A DNA stretch of 64,000 bases, from assembly GCA_018335795.1 (NCBI GenBank), contig JAGXRP010000034.1, positions 1 to 64,000 on the forward strand, read 5' to 3'. Below the pieces are notes generated by a model. It made no database searches, was not told the origin of the DNA, and worked only from the letters and a program-made list of their open reading frames with translations. A program made the translations under genes and the position numbers. Of the stretch, positions 53,446-63,132 are shown in pieces; the stretch's first letter is position 1; each line of letters starts with the position of its first letter. Source of the stretch: Desulfobulbaceae bacterium (lineage in GTDB: Bacteria > Bacteroidota > Ignavibacteria > Kapaibacteriales > UBA2268).

Positions 53446-54519
53446 TTATTTTATCAAATATGCCAATAATTCAGTTTCAAAACCAGGGATGTTCGAATCA
53501 ACAAAATTTGGAATGACCAATTTCATAGCTTTCATTTTCATCATTACTCTGCCAATTTCAGCCATATAATAAAATTCTACTTCTCTATCAAGTTTGAGGT
53601 CTAAATTATTCATTCCAATGGAAGGTACGCTGACTTTACCATCGAATTTGATTTTCATTTTAAATTTGAAAGAATTGCCGGATTTTGCCGGAACCGAGAT
53701 GTTTTCTGTCCCATCGTTAGAGCCCTTGATAGTAAGATTTCCTGCAACTGTGCCATCTGTTGAGCCGAATTTCATAGCTTCATTGTTGAACATTTTCGAA
53801 TAAATAACCCATTCGCTCTGGCTTCTGTCGCTAATTTTATACCATTTTTCATCCATATTGAAAGGTAATTGGATTGCTGTGCCGCTCAAATTTAGCAAAT
53901 CCTCAAAAAAGTTAGGGTGAGTATAGAGCTTGTTTTCTTCAGTGTAGAAATATTGGTCGTCCTTTTTTTCATATTGAGAATTATCGGGGTTCGTGCTATA
54001 TTTTTGAATTATTAAACATTCTTTACCAAAAAAGCTTGTAGTACCTGAAATAAAAAGAGAGTCCTTGAGATTGCTCCCAGGGACTCTTTTATCAGATGAA
54101 TCGAGCATGAAATAGTTGTACACCCAAAATGTACCGACCGAAAATGGGTATAGGTTGCCAATCATTTCGTTCAAAACGGTAAATTGCGATGGACTTGTAG
54201 CACTTTTACCACCGGTTTTGACAGTTATAAAACCGCTCAAAGCTCCTTGAGGGATACGCACGTGTAATTTCATTGGGCTTCCTAAGACTACTGAATCAGG
54301 ATATGCAATAGCACCACCCTCGAAAAACACTTGATTGGCTGTTTTGACATTAGAAAAATTATTACCTGCGATAGCAATCATATCCCCAACTTCTCCTTGG
54401 CTCGGACTAACCGATATAATAGAAAGCTCATTGTTGGGAGTAATCGGATTTTCTTCTTCAGCACAAGAACCGAACCAAATCACAGCACTCATCAAGAACA
54501 GAATCTTAATACACTTCAT
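53446..54519 (-). CDS. lipoprotein with IPT/TIG domain, function unknown
   Basis: Using the ATG at 54519 (MKCIKILF; GGAATATTC before it) gives 357 residues. A lipoprotein signal ends VIWFGSC-AEEE. Next comes an IPT/TIG immunoglobulin-like domain (about 30-115: LSIISVSPSQGEVGDMIAIA then GNNFSNVKTANQVFFEGG, PQGALSGFITVKTGGKSA). The rest (about 120-357) is a beta-rich domain with YPFSVGTFWVYNYFMLD. It is a surface lipoprotein of unknown role; similar architectures are common in Bacteroidota. It is divergent from rpsD. Confidence 0.8.
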   Translation of the reverse strand: MKCIKILFLMSAVIWFGSCAEEENPITPNNELSIISVSPSQGEVGDMIAIAGNNFSNVKTANQVFFEGGAIAYPDSVVLGSPMKLHVRIPQGALSGFITVKTGGKSATSPSQFTVLNEMIGNLYPFSVGTFWVYNYFMLDSSDKRVPGSNLKDSLFISGTTSFFGKECLIIQKYSTNPDNSQYEKKDDQYFYTEENKLYTHPNFFEDLLNLSGTAIQLPFNMDEKWYKISDRSQSEWVIYSKMFNNEAMKFGSTDGTVAGNLTIKGSNDGTENISVPAKSGNSFKFKMKIKFDGKVSVPSIGMNNLDLKLDREVEFYYMAEIGRVMMKMKAMKLVIPNFVDSNIPGFETELLAYLIK

Positions 54520-54646
54520 GAATATTCCAAAAATATAGTTAAACATATTCTAATAACACATAGAATCAAGAAAAATTGCAATAATGCTAAAACATAAGCT
54601 CTATATACTACACGTTTGAAAAATTTGAAGGTTACGAAAAAAAACT

Positions 54647-54677
54647 TTTGCTGTATGAAAAATATCTGCTATATTTG
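54647..54677 (+). promoter_or_regulatory. Bacteroidota-type promoter for rpsD
   Basis: TTTG (54647-54650) followed after 19 nt by TATATTTG (54670-54677), a full match to the Bacteroidota -33/-7 consensus. It lies 54 nt before the rpsD ATG, leaving a short leader. Confidence 0.8.
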
Positions 54678-54731
54678 TAGTTCTAATTTTATAATGTTAT
54701 AAGAAAGTAATAAAATTTATAGCGAGCAATA

Positions 54732-55334
54732 ATGAATTATAATGGTCCGAAAGTAAAGATTTCCCGTAAATTGGGTATAAATCTGACACCAAAAGCAGGC
54801 AAAATTGCCGGCAAAAAACCTTATCCACCGGGACAACACGGCAATACAAAGCGACGTGCTAAACAATCCGATTACGGTAAGCAATTACTCGAAAAGCAAC
54901 GTATTCGTTTGCAATATAACATTTCCGAAAGCCAAATGTCAGCTTATTATACTAAGGCGACAAAATTAACCGGAAATACCGCAGACTTGTTGGTTCAGTT
55001 ACTTGAAACAAGACTTGATGCAGTAGTTTACAGAGCCGGATTCTCGCGTTCAACATATGCTGCAAGGCAGTATGTTGTTCATGGGCACGTATTTGTAAAT
55101 GGCAAAAGAGTAAATGTACCGTCTTATCAAGTTAGAGTAGGCGATGTAGTTTCGATTAAGGAAAAAAGCAGAAGTCTTGACTGCTTCCAAGAAGCAATCA
55201 GAAATTCAGGCTCGCCTGCATATCTCGAAGTATCTAAAGCAGAATTTTCTGCAAAATTGGCGTACATTCCTGCAAGAGAAGAAATTCCAATTCAATGCGA
55301 AATTTCGCTTGTAGTAGAATACTACTCAAGATAA
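54732..55334 (+). CDS. rpsD: 30S ribosomal protein S4
   Basis: A 200-residue S4 of normal length, which binds 16S rRNA early in 30S assembly. The N-terminus reads MNYNGPKVKISRKLGINLTP; PPGQHGNTKRRAKQSDYGKQ, ETRLDAVVYRAGFSRS and AARQYVVHGHVFVNGKRVN (S4 RNA-binding domain) follow. It stands alone here with its own promoter and a strong terminator, apart from the usual S13/S11/alpha cluster. Confidence 0.98.
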   Translation: MNYNGPKVKISRKLGINLTPKAGKIAGKKPYPPGQHGNTKRRAKQSDYGKQLLEKQRIRLQYNISESQMSAYYTKATKLTGNTADLLVQLLETRLDAVVYRAGFSRSTYAARQYVVHGHVFVNGKRVNVPSYQVRVGDVVSIKEKSRSLDCFQEAIRNSGSPAYLEVSKAEFSAKLAYIPAREEIPIQCEISLVVEYYSR

Positions 55335-55345
55335 TTCTAATGAAT

Positions 55346-55389
55346 ATAACAAAAAAAGAGCTACTCTATTCGGGTAGCTTTTTTGTTAT
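55346..55389. terminator. long bidirectional terminator between rpsD and the aminopeptidase gene
   Basis: A palindrome of the form ATAACAAAAAA...GAGCTAC / GTAGCTTTTTTGTTAT with loop TCTATTCGG. It has A-runs on the left and T-runs on the right, so it can stop transcription in both directions, as expected between these convergent genes. Confidence 0.85.
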
Positions 55390-55406
55390 TTTTTTATTTT
55401 TCTCCT

Positions 55407-57551
55407 CTACAAAACGACTACTTGTTTCGCCACTATTCTGCCATCAAAATCGAATACCAAAGTATAAGAACCTGATGATAGCTCTGATGTAGGAATATTA
55501 AATTGATAATTCCCGCTTTGGAGCATTCCCGATTTGATTTCCGAAACTTCTTGTCCGAGCGCATTTACAATATAAATGCGAGATTGGGCTGCATTCGTCA
55601 AATCGAATGTAAGTTGGAATGTCCCGCCACCTACAATTGGATTTGGCGTGACTGAAATTTGCTCGTTGGTAAATCCAATAGTACGGACTGAGCTAACTCC
55701 TTGGTCAATACTGAAAAGCAATTCCGACCAATCAATTGAAACTGAATCGGGAATGAAATCCGTATTGATGCCGACAATCATTTGGCGACTCTGATGTATG
55801 TATTCATAACGTTTTTGAATAATTCCATCTTTGTAAAATAATAGTGGGACTTGGGATATGTAATATTCTCTGAAGATGCTTGGATTTTGAACTTGCGAAA
55901 TAGTTAGGTCTATGGCATAATCGCTTTCGCTAATTTCGTTGACATTGTAATCAATCTTGAAAACCGGATGCCCGGGAGAATATAGCCAATGTTCGAAAAA
56001 TTTGACGATAAATGGTTCATCATCAGGCGAAAATTTTATCAAAGCATCCCTAAATTCAGCGGTGGAAATAGGAGCAAATCTATAATCGTGCATAAGGACT
56101 CTAATAAATTCTAAGAATTTTTCGCGTCCAAAATAATAATGAAGCATATTATAAATAAATCCGGATTTAGAATACGATATAACTCCGTGAATAAAGATAG
56201 AATCAGTAGAAATCCCATATGGTGTTACATGATGAGCTGTTTTTTTGTTGAGATAATGGCGAGCGTGTTGGCTAATCAAAAATCTGTAAGCATAGGGGTC
56301 ATTATTTCGATGTTCTAACCAAAGTGCCTCGCACCATGATGCTCCTCCCTCGTTAATCCAAATGTCCTGCCAAGTGGCGCATGTTATTAAATTACCAAGC
56401 CATTGATGAGCAGCTTCATGGGCTAAACCAAGTTCTCCGGAGCCTGTGAGCCAACTGCGGTTTATTGTCACCATATTCGGGTGTTCCATACCGCCGTACC
56501 AAACAGGTTCAAGAGCAACTATGCCATAATTATCATAAGGGAATTCTACAAAAAGTTCGGCAAATAATTTCAACATTTCAGGATTTTGCTGAAGTGACCT
56601 TTTTGCGTCTCTTTTGTCACCTTTAGTAAAATCTCCGTCGTAATCAACTTGCCAAACGTAATAATCTACCGGAACCGATTCTGTTGGATTGCTTACTCTG
56701 ATGTATTCGTCGCTGAAATGTTTGTATTTCGAAGCTACAGCAACCATTAAGTAAGTTGAAATTGGTTCATTACTTTTGTAGTAATAGATTGTATATCCTC
56801 CATGAATATTATCAAAATCGGGATTCGTATAGAGCGAATCGAGGTACCCGTTTGATAGTGCTGTATAATCTTCGGGGACTTTGATAGCAATCGAAGTTAG
56901 AGCTTTATCGTTTGGTTTGTCATTGCAAGGCATCCAATATCTCGAGACTTCGGGTTGACCGAATGTATAGGCTATATTTTCTTCGACCATATACTCTCGT
57001 CCCTGAAAACGAACTTCTCCTTTTGGGAAATAATATAGTCCAAGTTTATAACTACGCTCAATCTCGTAATTAATAACAATTTCAATAATTTCGTTCGCAT
57101 TTTTGAATTCTGGGAACTCGATTTCTAGTGTTTTGTCAGTATTGAATACTTCGTCAGTAAGCAAGTCGCCATCAATAAAAATTGAATTAATAATCAAATC
57201 GCCGGCATCTAAAATTATCACCTTAGTGTTATCTTCGATGATTTGTAGTTGAATTGTCTGAATTGCAGTAAAAAATATGCTGTCATTTTTGCCGAAAAGA
57301 AGAAGTTCACGCCAATCAAGAAATAGGTCATAACTTAAAATATCGTAATTCAATGAAGTTTGTTTATCTTCTGATTGGAAACGCAGATGATTATGATATT
57401 TGCCACAAGCGGAATGGTCTATACAAATATTCTTGTTTTCATTAAATGGTGTTAAATAATCGGGTATCTGCCCTTTTGTGTCAACAGATACCCCAAATAA
57501 AGCAATGAATAGAATACTCAAAGAGCAAGCGGAATTAAGAAAATTTTTCAT
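55407..57551 (-). CDS. M1-family metallo-aminopeptidase with T9SS sorting domain
   Basis: A 714-residue protein. A signal peptide (about 1-27) is followed by the aminopeptidase-N-type beta domain (to about 270). The exopeptidase motif is GGMEHPNM (GxMEN variant with H), and the zinc site is H378-EAA-H382 in LAHEAAHQWLGN, with the third ligand Glu in WINEGGASWCEALWL, about 19 residues on. Then comes a helical part and a T9SS type A tail (VTPNPIVGGGTFQLTFDLTN; YIVNALGQEVSEIKSG; SSGSYTLVFDFDGRIVAKQV). It probably trims peptides outside the cell, perhaps downstream of the protease at 22151. Convergent with rpsD. Confidence 0.94.
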   Translation of the reverse strand: MKNFLNSACSLSILFIALFGVSVDTKGQIPDYLTPFNENKNICIDHSACGKYHNHLRFQSEDKQTSLNYDILSYDLFLDWRELLLFGKNDSIFFTAIQTIQLQIIEDNTKVIILDAGDLIINSIFIDGDLLTDEVFNTDKTLEIEFPEFKNANEIIEIVINYEIERSYKLGLYYFPKGEVRFQGREYMVEENIAYTFGQPEVSRYWMPCNDKPNDKALTSIAIKVPEDYTALSNGYLDSLYTNPDFDNIHGGYTIYYYKSNEPISTYLMVAVASKYKHFSDEYIRVSNPTESVPVDYYVWQVDYDGDFTKGDKRDAKRSLQQNPEMLKLFAELFVEFPYDNYGIVALEPVWYGGMEHPNMVTINRSWLTGSGELGLAHEAAHQWLGNLITCATWQDIWINEGGASWCEALWLEHRNNDPYAYRFLISQHARHYLNKKTAHHVTPYGISTDSIFIHGVISYSKSGFIYNMLHYYFGREKFLEFIRVLMHDYRFAPISTAEFRDALIKFSPDDEPFIVKFFEHWLYSPGHPVFKIDYNVNEISESDYAIDLTISQVQNPSIFREYYISQVPLLFYKDGIIQKRYEYIHQSRQMIVGINTDFIPDSVSIDWSELLFSIDQGVSSVRTIGFTNEQISVTPNPIVGGGTFQLTFDLTNAAQSRIYIVNALGQEVSEIKSGMLQSGNYQFNIPTSELSSGSYTLVFDFDGRIVAKQVVVL

Positions 57552-57567
57552 ATTTTATTCTAATTTC

Positions 57568-58380
57568 CTAATCTTTTTTGGAGAAAGCTTCGAGCATTTT
57601 TTTGAATTCGTCCAAATTTTCACTTGTCAGATTGCGAGATTGTTCCATAAATGGAGTTAACAAGTCAATCGGTACAGGGAAAATAATTGTAGAATTTTTT
57701 TCGGTAGCGACATCGGCTAATGTTTGCAAAAAGCGCAATTGCAATGCAATAGGATGCTTCGAGATTTGTTCGGCAGCTTCGGCAAGTTTTTTAGAGGCTT
57801 GGAATTCACCGTCAGCGTTGATAACTTTTGCTCGGCGTTCGCGTTCTGCTTGAGCTTGCTTAGCCATGGCGCGTTGCATTTCCAAAGGCAAGTCAATTTG
57901 TTTTACTTCTACCGATGCAACTTTAATACCCCAAGGCTCGGTATGCTCATCAATAATTTGTTGCAATCTGACGTTGATTTGTTCACGTTCCGAAAGGATT
58001 TCGTCCAAATCTGATTGACCAAGAATACTTCTGAGAGTGGTTTGAGCGATTTGATTCGTTGCATAAAGATAATTTTCTACATCAACAATTGCTTTGTCCG
58101 GATATACTACGCGGAAATAGAGAACTGCGTTGACTTTGATTGAGACGTTGTCCTTAGTAATTACATCTTGCGGTTCAATGTCCATTGTAATCGTTCTGAG
58201 TGATACTCTTACCATACGGTCAATGAATGGGATTAGTATAATAAGCCCGGGACCTTTGAATCCAATCAAACGACCAAGTCTGAAAACGACTGCTCTGTCG
58301 TATTCGCGAACGACTTTAATTGCAGATGCCAATATTATTGCGACTAAAACAATTACGATAGGGAATAATTCGAAATCCAT
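57568..58380 (-). CDS. slipin/stomatin-family (SPFH) membrane protein
   Basis: With the ATG at 58380 ([12 protein letters not shown] 6 nt before) the protein has 270 residues; a TTG 12 nt earlier is less likely. One N-terminal transmembrane helix (about 5-22) is followed by the SPFH domain: [60 protein letters not shown] and [21 protein letters not shown] coiled-coil stretch ([20 protein letters not shown]) ends it. Slipins scaffold membrane microdomains and often pair with an NfeD protease-like partner, which is not adjacent here. Confidence 0.92.
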   Translation of the reverse strand: MDFELFPIVIVLVAIILASAIKVVREYDRAVVFRLGRLIGFKGPGLIILIPFIDRMVRVSLRTITMDIEPQDVITKDNVSIKVNAVLYFRVVYPDKAIVDVENYLYATNQIAQTTLRSILGQSDLDEILSEREQINVRLQQIIDEHTEPWGIKVASVEVKQIDLPLEMQRAMAKQAQAERERRAKVINADGEFQASKKLAEAAEQISKHPIALQLRFLQTLADVATEKNSTIIFPVPIDLLTPFMEQSRNLTSENLDEFKKMLEAFSKKD

Positions 58381-58446
58381 AACATTCTCCAAATAATTTG
58401 TAAGATTTAGAACTGAAATTTAACAAACTTACCGCTAATAAACAAA

Positions 58447-59613
58447 TTAATTCGTATATCCTGTTAATTCTGCATAGCCATAACCTTTGAGTTTTTGCCC
58501 TTTATGCGTCCCGTTAATGCTTACCGAGCCTTCGTAATACCTTATGATTAGCTTCAGTTCTTGGTCGGGGACTTGAGTTTCGATATTTAAATCAAAATCA
58601 AATTTGATGCTCTTCATTGTCCAAGCAGATGGATATTGATGCCCATCCTTATTGGTCCAATGCTTAGAAACTTTTAAATCAATATCTTCAGGGCTTATGA
58701 ACTCGTGTTTTCCATCGGGATAAACCATAGTACCTTTGCCAAAATTGAAACTGTCGTCTTGATTTCGAAGCATAAAAAACATAATTTCGTGCTCGTTATC
58801 TAATTGAAGCGAAAACCAATCCCAACCGACTTGACCCGAATCCAAGGCGCTCGTGCTCCATTCCCTGTCCATCCACGAATTACCGCTAACCGAAAAGTTT
58901 TTTTCGCCAATTTTGATTTTGCCTCGTGTGTCCATTCTGGTATATGAATAATAATATGAGGCATTTCCGGGCGTGTTGCTTTTTGCACTCAGCCCGTTAA
59001 TCCCATGCTTTACAATGCTTTTGAGTGGAACTACATCAAATTCGATTGCGAAATCATCTGCTTCTGCTTTGATTTTAAATTCCGGCATGAGATAGTCACC
59101 ATCATAATCTTCATTTGTAGAAATCGTCCAATCTTCGACATGAATTTTTAGAGGCCAAACTGACGCTCCTGCCATATTTGCAGCGCCGCGAGAATATTTA
59201 TCGGCATAATAAAATTTGCCGTTTGATACATCAGTCAGAGCAAAATGTGCAAGGTAAAGCTGATTTGTTGACATTGACGATTGCTTGGAAACTGAATCGG
59301 AGGACAAAGCATTTCGAAAAATAGTAAATTGGTAGCCAAAACGATTGCCATTTTCATCGGATAAGTTGCCGGTAAAATACCACCATTCAATTTTGAAATC
59401 ATCATGCGAGCTGTGGTCTTCGGGGAAGACGAACTTTCGTGGCTCAAGAGCTTTTGCGTAATTACCTTCATTAGCATTCATAGCATCGCTTACCGAAACT
59501 GTATTATAACTTGGAATTAATTCGCTATCTCTTTGAATTCCATAGATTAAGAATAATATTACAATCGTAACAAAGATTATGAGTGCACCTGTGGACATCA
59601 AATATCGCTTCAT
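58447..59613 (-). CDS. AttH/CrtC-like lipocalin-fold protein, partner of the ABC exporter
   Basis: A 388-residue protein with an N-terminal signal/anchor (about 8-27). It has the AttH/hydroxyneurosporene synthase-like fold: FVFPEDHSSHDDFKIEWWYF, then TGNLSDENGNRFGYQFTIFR, YLAHFALTDVSNGKFYYADK, SGNSWMDREWSTSAL and GWDWFSLQLDNEHEIMFFML. In the known att genes of Agrobacterium, and in many Bacteroidota, such a protein is encoded with an FtsX-type permease and ATPase, as here. Its ATG overlaps the permease stop by 1 nt (TAATG) after GGAGGAATA. It is likely a periplasmic or outer-membrane lipid-binding component. Confidence 0.87.
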   Translation of the reverse strand: MKRYLMSTGALIIFVTIVILFLIYGIQRDSELIPSYNTVSVSDAMNANEGNYAKALEPRKFVFPEDHSSHDDFKIEWWYFTGNLSDENGNRFGYQFTIFRNALSSDSVSKQSSMSTNQLYLAHFALTDVSNGKFYYADKYSRGAANMAGASVWPLKIHVEDWTISTNEDYDGDYLMPEFKIKAEADDFAIEFDVVPLKSIVKHGINGLSAKSNTPGNASYYYSYTRMDTRGKIKIGEKNFSVSGNSWMDREWSTSALDSGQVGWDWFSLQLDNEHEIMFFMLRNQDDSFNFGKGTMVYPDGKHEFISPEDIDLKVSKHWTNKDGHQYPSAWTMKSIKFDFDLNIETQVPDQELKLIIRYYEGSVSINGTHKGQKLKGYGYAELTGYTN

Positions 59614-62162
59614 TATTCCTCCCTCAATGAATTAGCCGGAGAAGACTGAGACAATTTAATTGCCGGATAAATACCAGCCAGTACCGAAGCTAAAATCGAA
59701 ACTACAAATCCTTGGAGCATATATTCAGGTATGAATTCGAAATTAACCGTCCACCCGAATGAACGCTTATTCACCACCGTAACAAGTATATAAGCCAAAA
59801 TGTTACCAAGAGGTAGCGCTGCAATTGCTGCAATAAATCCCATTATTCCGGTTTGCAATATTACAAGTTTTCGGAGTTGGGCGGGCGTCATCCCAATTGA
59901 ACGTAAAACACCGAATTCGCGGGCTCGTTCGAGTTGCAATGCCATCAATGCCGATAAAATCCCAATAAAAGCTACCGAAATAGCAAGCAACTGCAAAACA
60001 TTAGTGATTATAAATGTTCGGTCAAATATTTCAATCGAGCCATCAATTAGTCTTTTATTCGAGCGTATAAGAAATTCGATATCGTCGCCTGCTGCAATTT
60101 TAATTTTTCGTTCCAAAGAATCAATATTAACACCTTCTTTGGCAAATACGGCAATTCCCGACAGCATCTCATCATCAAAGTGCTTCAAATAAGTATTCAT
60201 ACCGAGCATCAACAATCCGATATCCGAACTATAATCATAATATAAGCCGTCAATGTTGAATGTAACTCGCCCTTTATCTGTGACTAATGATAAAGTATCA
60301 CCAACCTCGACTTTATTTTTGAAAGCAAATGATTCACTCATTATGATTGAATTTTCGTTTTGGAATTTGTCCCAAAGCTCATCCATCGAAATTCCGCCTT
60401 CCGTCTTGAATTGTTCATGCTCGAAAGACTGTACCTGAGCAGCGAGAAGATGATAAATCCTTCCACCGTCATTGAGTTGATATTCGCGATATAAATTCAT
60501 TGCTCTTACTTCGTCCAATTCCAAGATTCGAGCGGCAATGTCACGAGAAAATGTGCCATCGTTGAATCGCGAAACATTTGTCGGAACTGAAGCATATATA
60601 TCCGCTTTGAGCCTGAAATGCAACCAATCATCAACCGTATTGCGAAAACTTTTGACCATAGTCCCTATACCGATTGCCGCTGAAACTGCCACGCAAAGTG
60701 CGGCAACAGCAATAGTCGTCCGGCTAAGTTGAGTAACAATACTGCGAGCCGCCATAGAACCAATCGTACCAAATAATTTGGATACAACAGGTTTGATAAT
60801 TGCCACTATTACTATAATAAATTGCGGTATGAGAAGACTGAATCCCAAAATCACCGGAACAACACCGAGATAAGTCAGATAGATGCTGTCTGTTTCGACA
60901 ATTAATATCGGAAGAGCCGATAAAAAGATTATAATTCCGAAAATATTGAATTTTGAAATTTGCGATTTGAGCTTTTTTTCTTGAGATGAACGAACGAGTG
61001 CCATTCCGGCAGGAACTTTCCCTGCTTCGTGAGCAGGTTTGAGAGCGGCAATTACAGTTGCTGCCAAGCCGAGCACCATCCCTTTGAGCAAACTAAGTGA
61101 AGACACCTCAACGGTTTGCACCTGAAGCACGAAATACATGTCATTGATTACTTTTGTGACCAAATTTGTCATGAAATAGCCCAATTGAATCCCAATCACA
61201 ATCCCGAGAAATGTGCCAATTAAGCCGATAATGAAAGCCTCTCGGAGGACTAAAAAATAAATCTCATTCCCCGTGACGCCCAATGAACGCAACAATCCGA
61301 TATAACGGCGGCGGCGAACTACGGCAAATGTCATCGTATTGTAAATCAAAAATATCCCTACAATTAATGCCAAAAGACTCATTGCAGCAAGATTGATACG
61401 GAATGATTCAGTCATTCCCGAACCTGCTTTAGAGCGCGCTGCTGAAGGATTAATATTTGCGTAATCAGGCAATTTTTGTTTTAATTCGTATATGATTTGC
61501 TTTTCATATTCTTCAGGCAACATCAAATCTATTCGCGAAATCATATCGCCCATTCCCAAGAGATGCTGTGCGGTGGAAATATCGGTAAATACGAAATTTT
61601 TCAAATCAATCGAATTCTCATCAGGTTCGATAATGCCGGCAATTGACATTGTGAAAATCTTACCATCAGATTCGGCAATAATTGTATCCCCAATAGATTT
61701 ATTTAACTCATTTGCCAAATCTTTTGGAATAATTACAGCATTTTCGGACATAATAAAATCGCCCAATGCTCCACCGAAATTGAAATCATCGGCATTGACG
61801 TAATTTCTGAAACCCTGCTCTGCAAAAGGGTCAATTCCCATCAAGGTCACGACACCAAACTTCCCGTCTTTGATACGGATAAACTTTTCAACTACCGGTG
61901 CAGCCTTTCTGAAGCCCATATCAACTTTGAGTTGCCTATAAACTGAGTCGCTAAATCCATTCGGACCGCCGGAAATATAGTGGGTAGCATTGCCCGACAC
62001 GCTACGCATCGAAAGTTTGAATGCTTCGTATGCACTTTCGTTAGCCAAATCTATCGAAACGACTACACCAACTCCCAGCGCCACACCGACTATTGACAAA
62101 ATCAATTGCATAGGGTTTTTGAGATAGTAGCGTAAAGAAGATAAATTTACGGTGAACCCCAT
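59613..62162 (-). CDS. FtsX-type ABC exporter permease
   Basis: I use the ATG at 62162 (AGAGGACATTTG before it), giving 849 residues, rather than the TTG just upstream. It has an N-terminal membrane helix (SLRYYLKNPMQLILSIVGVA), a large MacB-like periplasmic domain, and two FtsX core domains (about 250-390 with VVRRRRYIGLLRSLGVTGNE; about 720-849 with LERAREFGVLRSIGMTPAQL), making about eight to ten helices. It resembles the large permeases paired with AttH-type proteins that export lipids or lipoproteins. Overlaps its ATPase by 1 nt and the AttH gene by 1 nt. Confidence 0.93.
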   Translation of the reverse strand: MGFTVNLSSLRYYLKNPMQLILSIVGVALGVGVVVSIDLANESAYEAFKLSMRSVSGNATHYISGGPNGFSDSVYRQLKVDMGFRKAAPVVEKFIRIKDGKFGVVTLMGIDPFAEQGFRNYVNADDFNFGGALGDFIMSENAVIIPKDLANELNKSIGDTIIAESDGKIFTMSIAGIIEPDENSIDLKNFVFTDISTAQHLLGMGDMISRIDLMLPEEYEKQIIYELKQKLPDYANINPSAARSKAGSGMTESFRINLAAMSLLALIVGIFLIYNTMTFAVVRRRRYIGLLRSLGVTGNEIYFLVLREAFIIGLIGTFLGIVIGIQLGYFMTNLVTKVINDMYFVLQVQTVEVSSLSLLKGMVLGLAATVIAALKPAHEAGKVPAGMALVRSSQEKKLKSQISKFNIFGIIIFLSALPILIVETDSIYLTYLGVVPVILGFSLLIPQFIIVIVAIIKPVVSKLFGTIGSMAARSIVTQLSRTTIAVAALCVAVSAAIGIGTMVKSFRNTVDDWLHFRLKADIYASVPTNVSRFNDGTFSRDIAARILELDEVRAMNLYREYQLNDGGRIYHLLAAQVQSFEHEQFKTEGGISMDELWDKFQNENSIIMSESFAFKNKVEVGDTLSLVTDKGRVTFNIDGLYYDYSSDIGLLMLGMNTYLKHFDDEMLSGIAVFAKEGVNIDSLERKIKIAAGDDIEFLIRSNKRLIDGSIEIFDRTFIITNVLQLLAISVAFIGILSALMALQLERAREFGVLRSIGMTPAQLRKLVILQTGIMGFIAAIAALPLGNILAYILVTVVNKRSFGWTVNFEFIPEYMLQGFVVSILASVLAGIYPAIKLSQSSPANSLREE

Positions 62163-62854
62163 CAAATGTCCTCTTTGCTTATGCTTACGAGACCACCGCC
62201 CTCGACTGATAAAATATTATCTGCCAAACCGATTAGTTCTTTGCTGTGTGTAGCCATTATCATTGTTTTATTTTTTTGCTTGACAAGTCTGTCCAACAGC
62301 TCAATTATACTTGCACCGGTATGTTTATCCAAATTTCCTGTGGGTTCATCTGCCAAAATAATATCGGGATTGTGAATCAATGCTCTTGCAATTGCAACTC
62401 GTTGTTGCTCGCCACCTGACAGCATATCGGGGTATTTGGCATCTTTGCCGCCCAATCCAACTTCGACGAGCATTTTCTTGGCGTTTTCGATATCATAACC
62501 GGATAATTTGCCCTTTAATTCCATTAGCAAAAGGAGATTTTCGAGCAATGTTAATGTCGGGATAAGATTGAAAAACTGGAAAATGAAGCCAATATGATTT
62601 CTGCGAAAAATTGTGCGTTTGTGCTCGTTCAGCTCGGAAATATTTTCATTGTCAATAATTATACTTCCGCTATCGGGAACATCAATACCACTGATTAGAT
62701 TGAGCAAGGTTGATTTTCCGCTGCCGCTTCTTCCGAACATGACGGTAATTTCGCCAACTTTGAATTGGTGATTTAGTCCTGAGAAGACTTGATGCTTGCC
62801 CGAACCTTCGTCGTAACTTTTACTTAAATTGACTAACTGAATTGACTTTTCCAT
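62162..62854 (-). CDS. ABC transporter ATP-binding protein (MacB/LolD type)
   Basis: Starting at the ATG at 62854 (MEKSIQLVNLSKSYD) gives 230 residues, typical of the family. Walker A is GRSGSGKSTLLNLISG, the Q-loop FIFQFFNLIPTLTLLENLLL, the signature MLSGGEQQRVAIARALIHN, Walker B IILADEPTGNLD, and the switch His is in MATHSKE. It powers the permease encoded next, whose start overlaps its stop (TGATG). Its promoter lies between it and the divergent riboswitch region. Confidence 0.95.
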   Translation of the reverse strand: MEKSIQLVNLSKSYDEGSGKHQVFSGLNHQFKVGEITVMFGRSGSGKSTLLNLISGIDVPDSGSIIIDNENISELNEHKRTIFRRNHIGFIFQFFNLIPTLTLLENLLLLMELKGKLSGYDIENAKKMLVEVGLGGKDAKYPDMLSGGEQQRVAIARALIHNPDIILADEPTGNLDKHTGASIIELLDRLVKQKNKTMIMATHSKELIGLADNILSVEGGGLVSISKEDI

Positions 62855-62972
62855 TTTAGCATTTTTATAAATTATTATAAACGTATAATGCACCATTTCC
62901 GTAAAGAGGTTCAGAATTCGATATTAACAATAAATTCATTTTTGTATCGTTTGAGCAAAAGAATTAAAGACC

Positions 62973-63053
62973 GTTGGAGGTGCTATACCAAAATAGGTAT
63001 GGCTGAGAGAGTCTCCTTGAACCTGATCCGGGTAATACCGGCGGAGGGAAACG
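62973..63053 (+). ncRNA. TPP (THI-box) riboswitch
   Basis: The conserved core can be read: GGAGGTGCTATACC, then GGCTGAGAGAGTCTCC, ACCTGATCCGGGTAATACCG and GCGGAGGGAA. The CUGAGA box and the ACCUGAUCYGGGUAAUACC segment are the hallmarks of thiamin-pyrophosphate riboswitches, and the 3' GGAGGGA closes the helix. It reads towards a TonB-dependent receptor gene 79 bp downstream. In this class of bacteria, TPP binding usually hides the ribosome site and turns the gene off. Confidence 0.96.
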
Positions 63054-63132
63054 CGTTGCCGCAAGGACAGCCCAATTATTCAAGTCTCTCATAATCTCAA
63101 CGGGGAACTCATTATTAACATTGGAGTTTTCC

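Noticed and set aside
62888-63094. 68-codon plus-strand frame upstream of the receptor gene
   Set aside because: It runs through the TPP riboswitch, which explains the sequence better.
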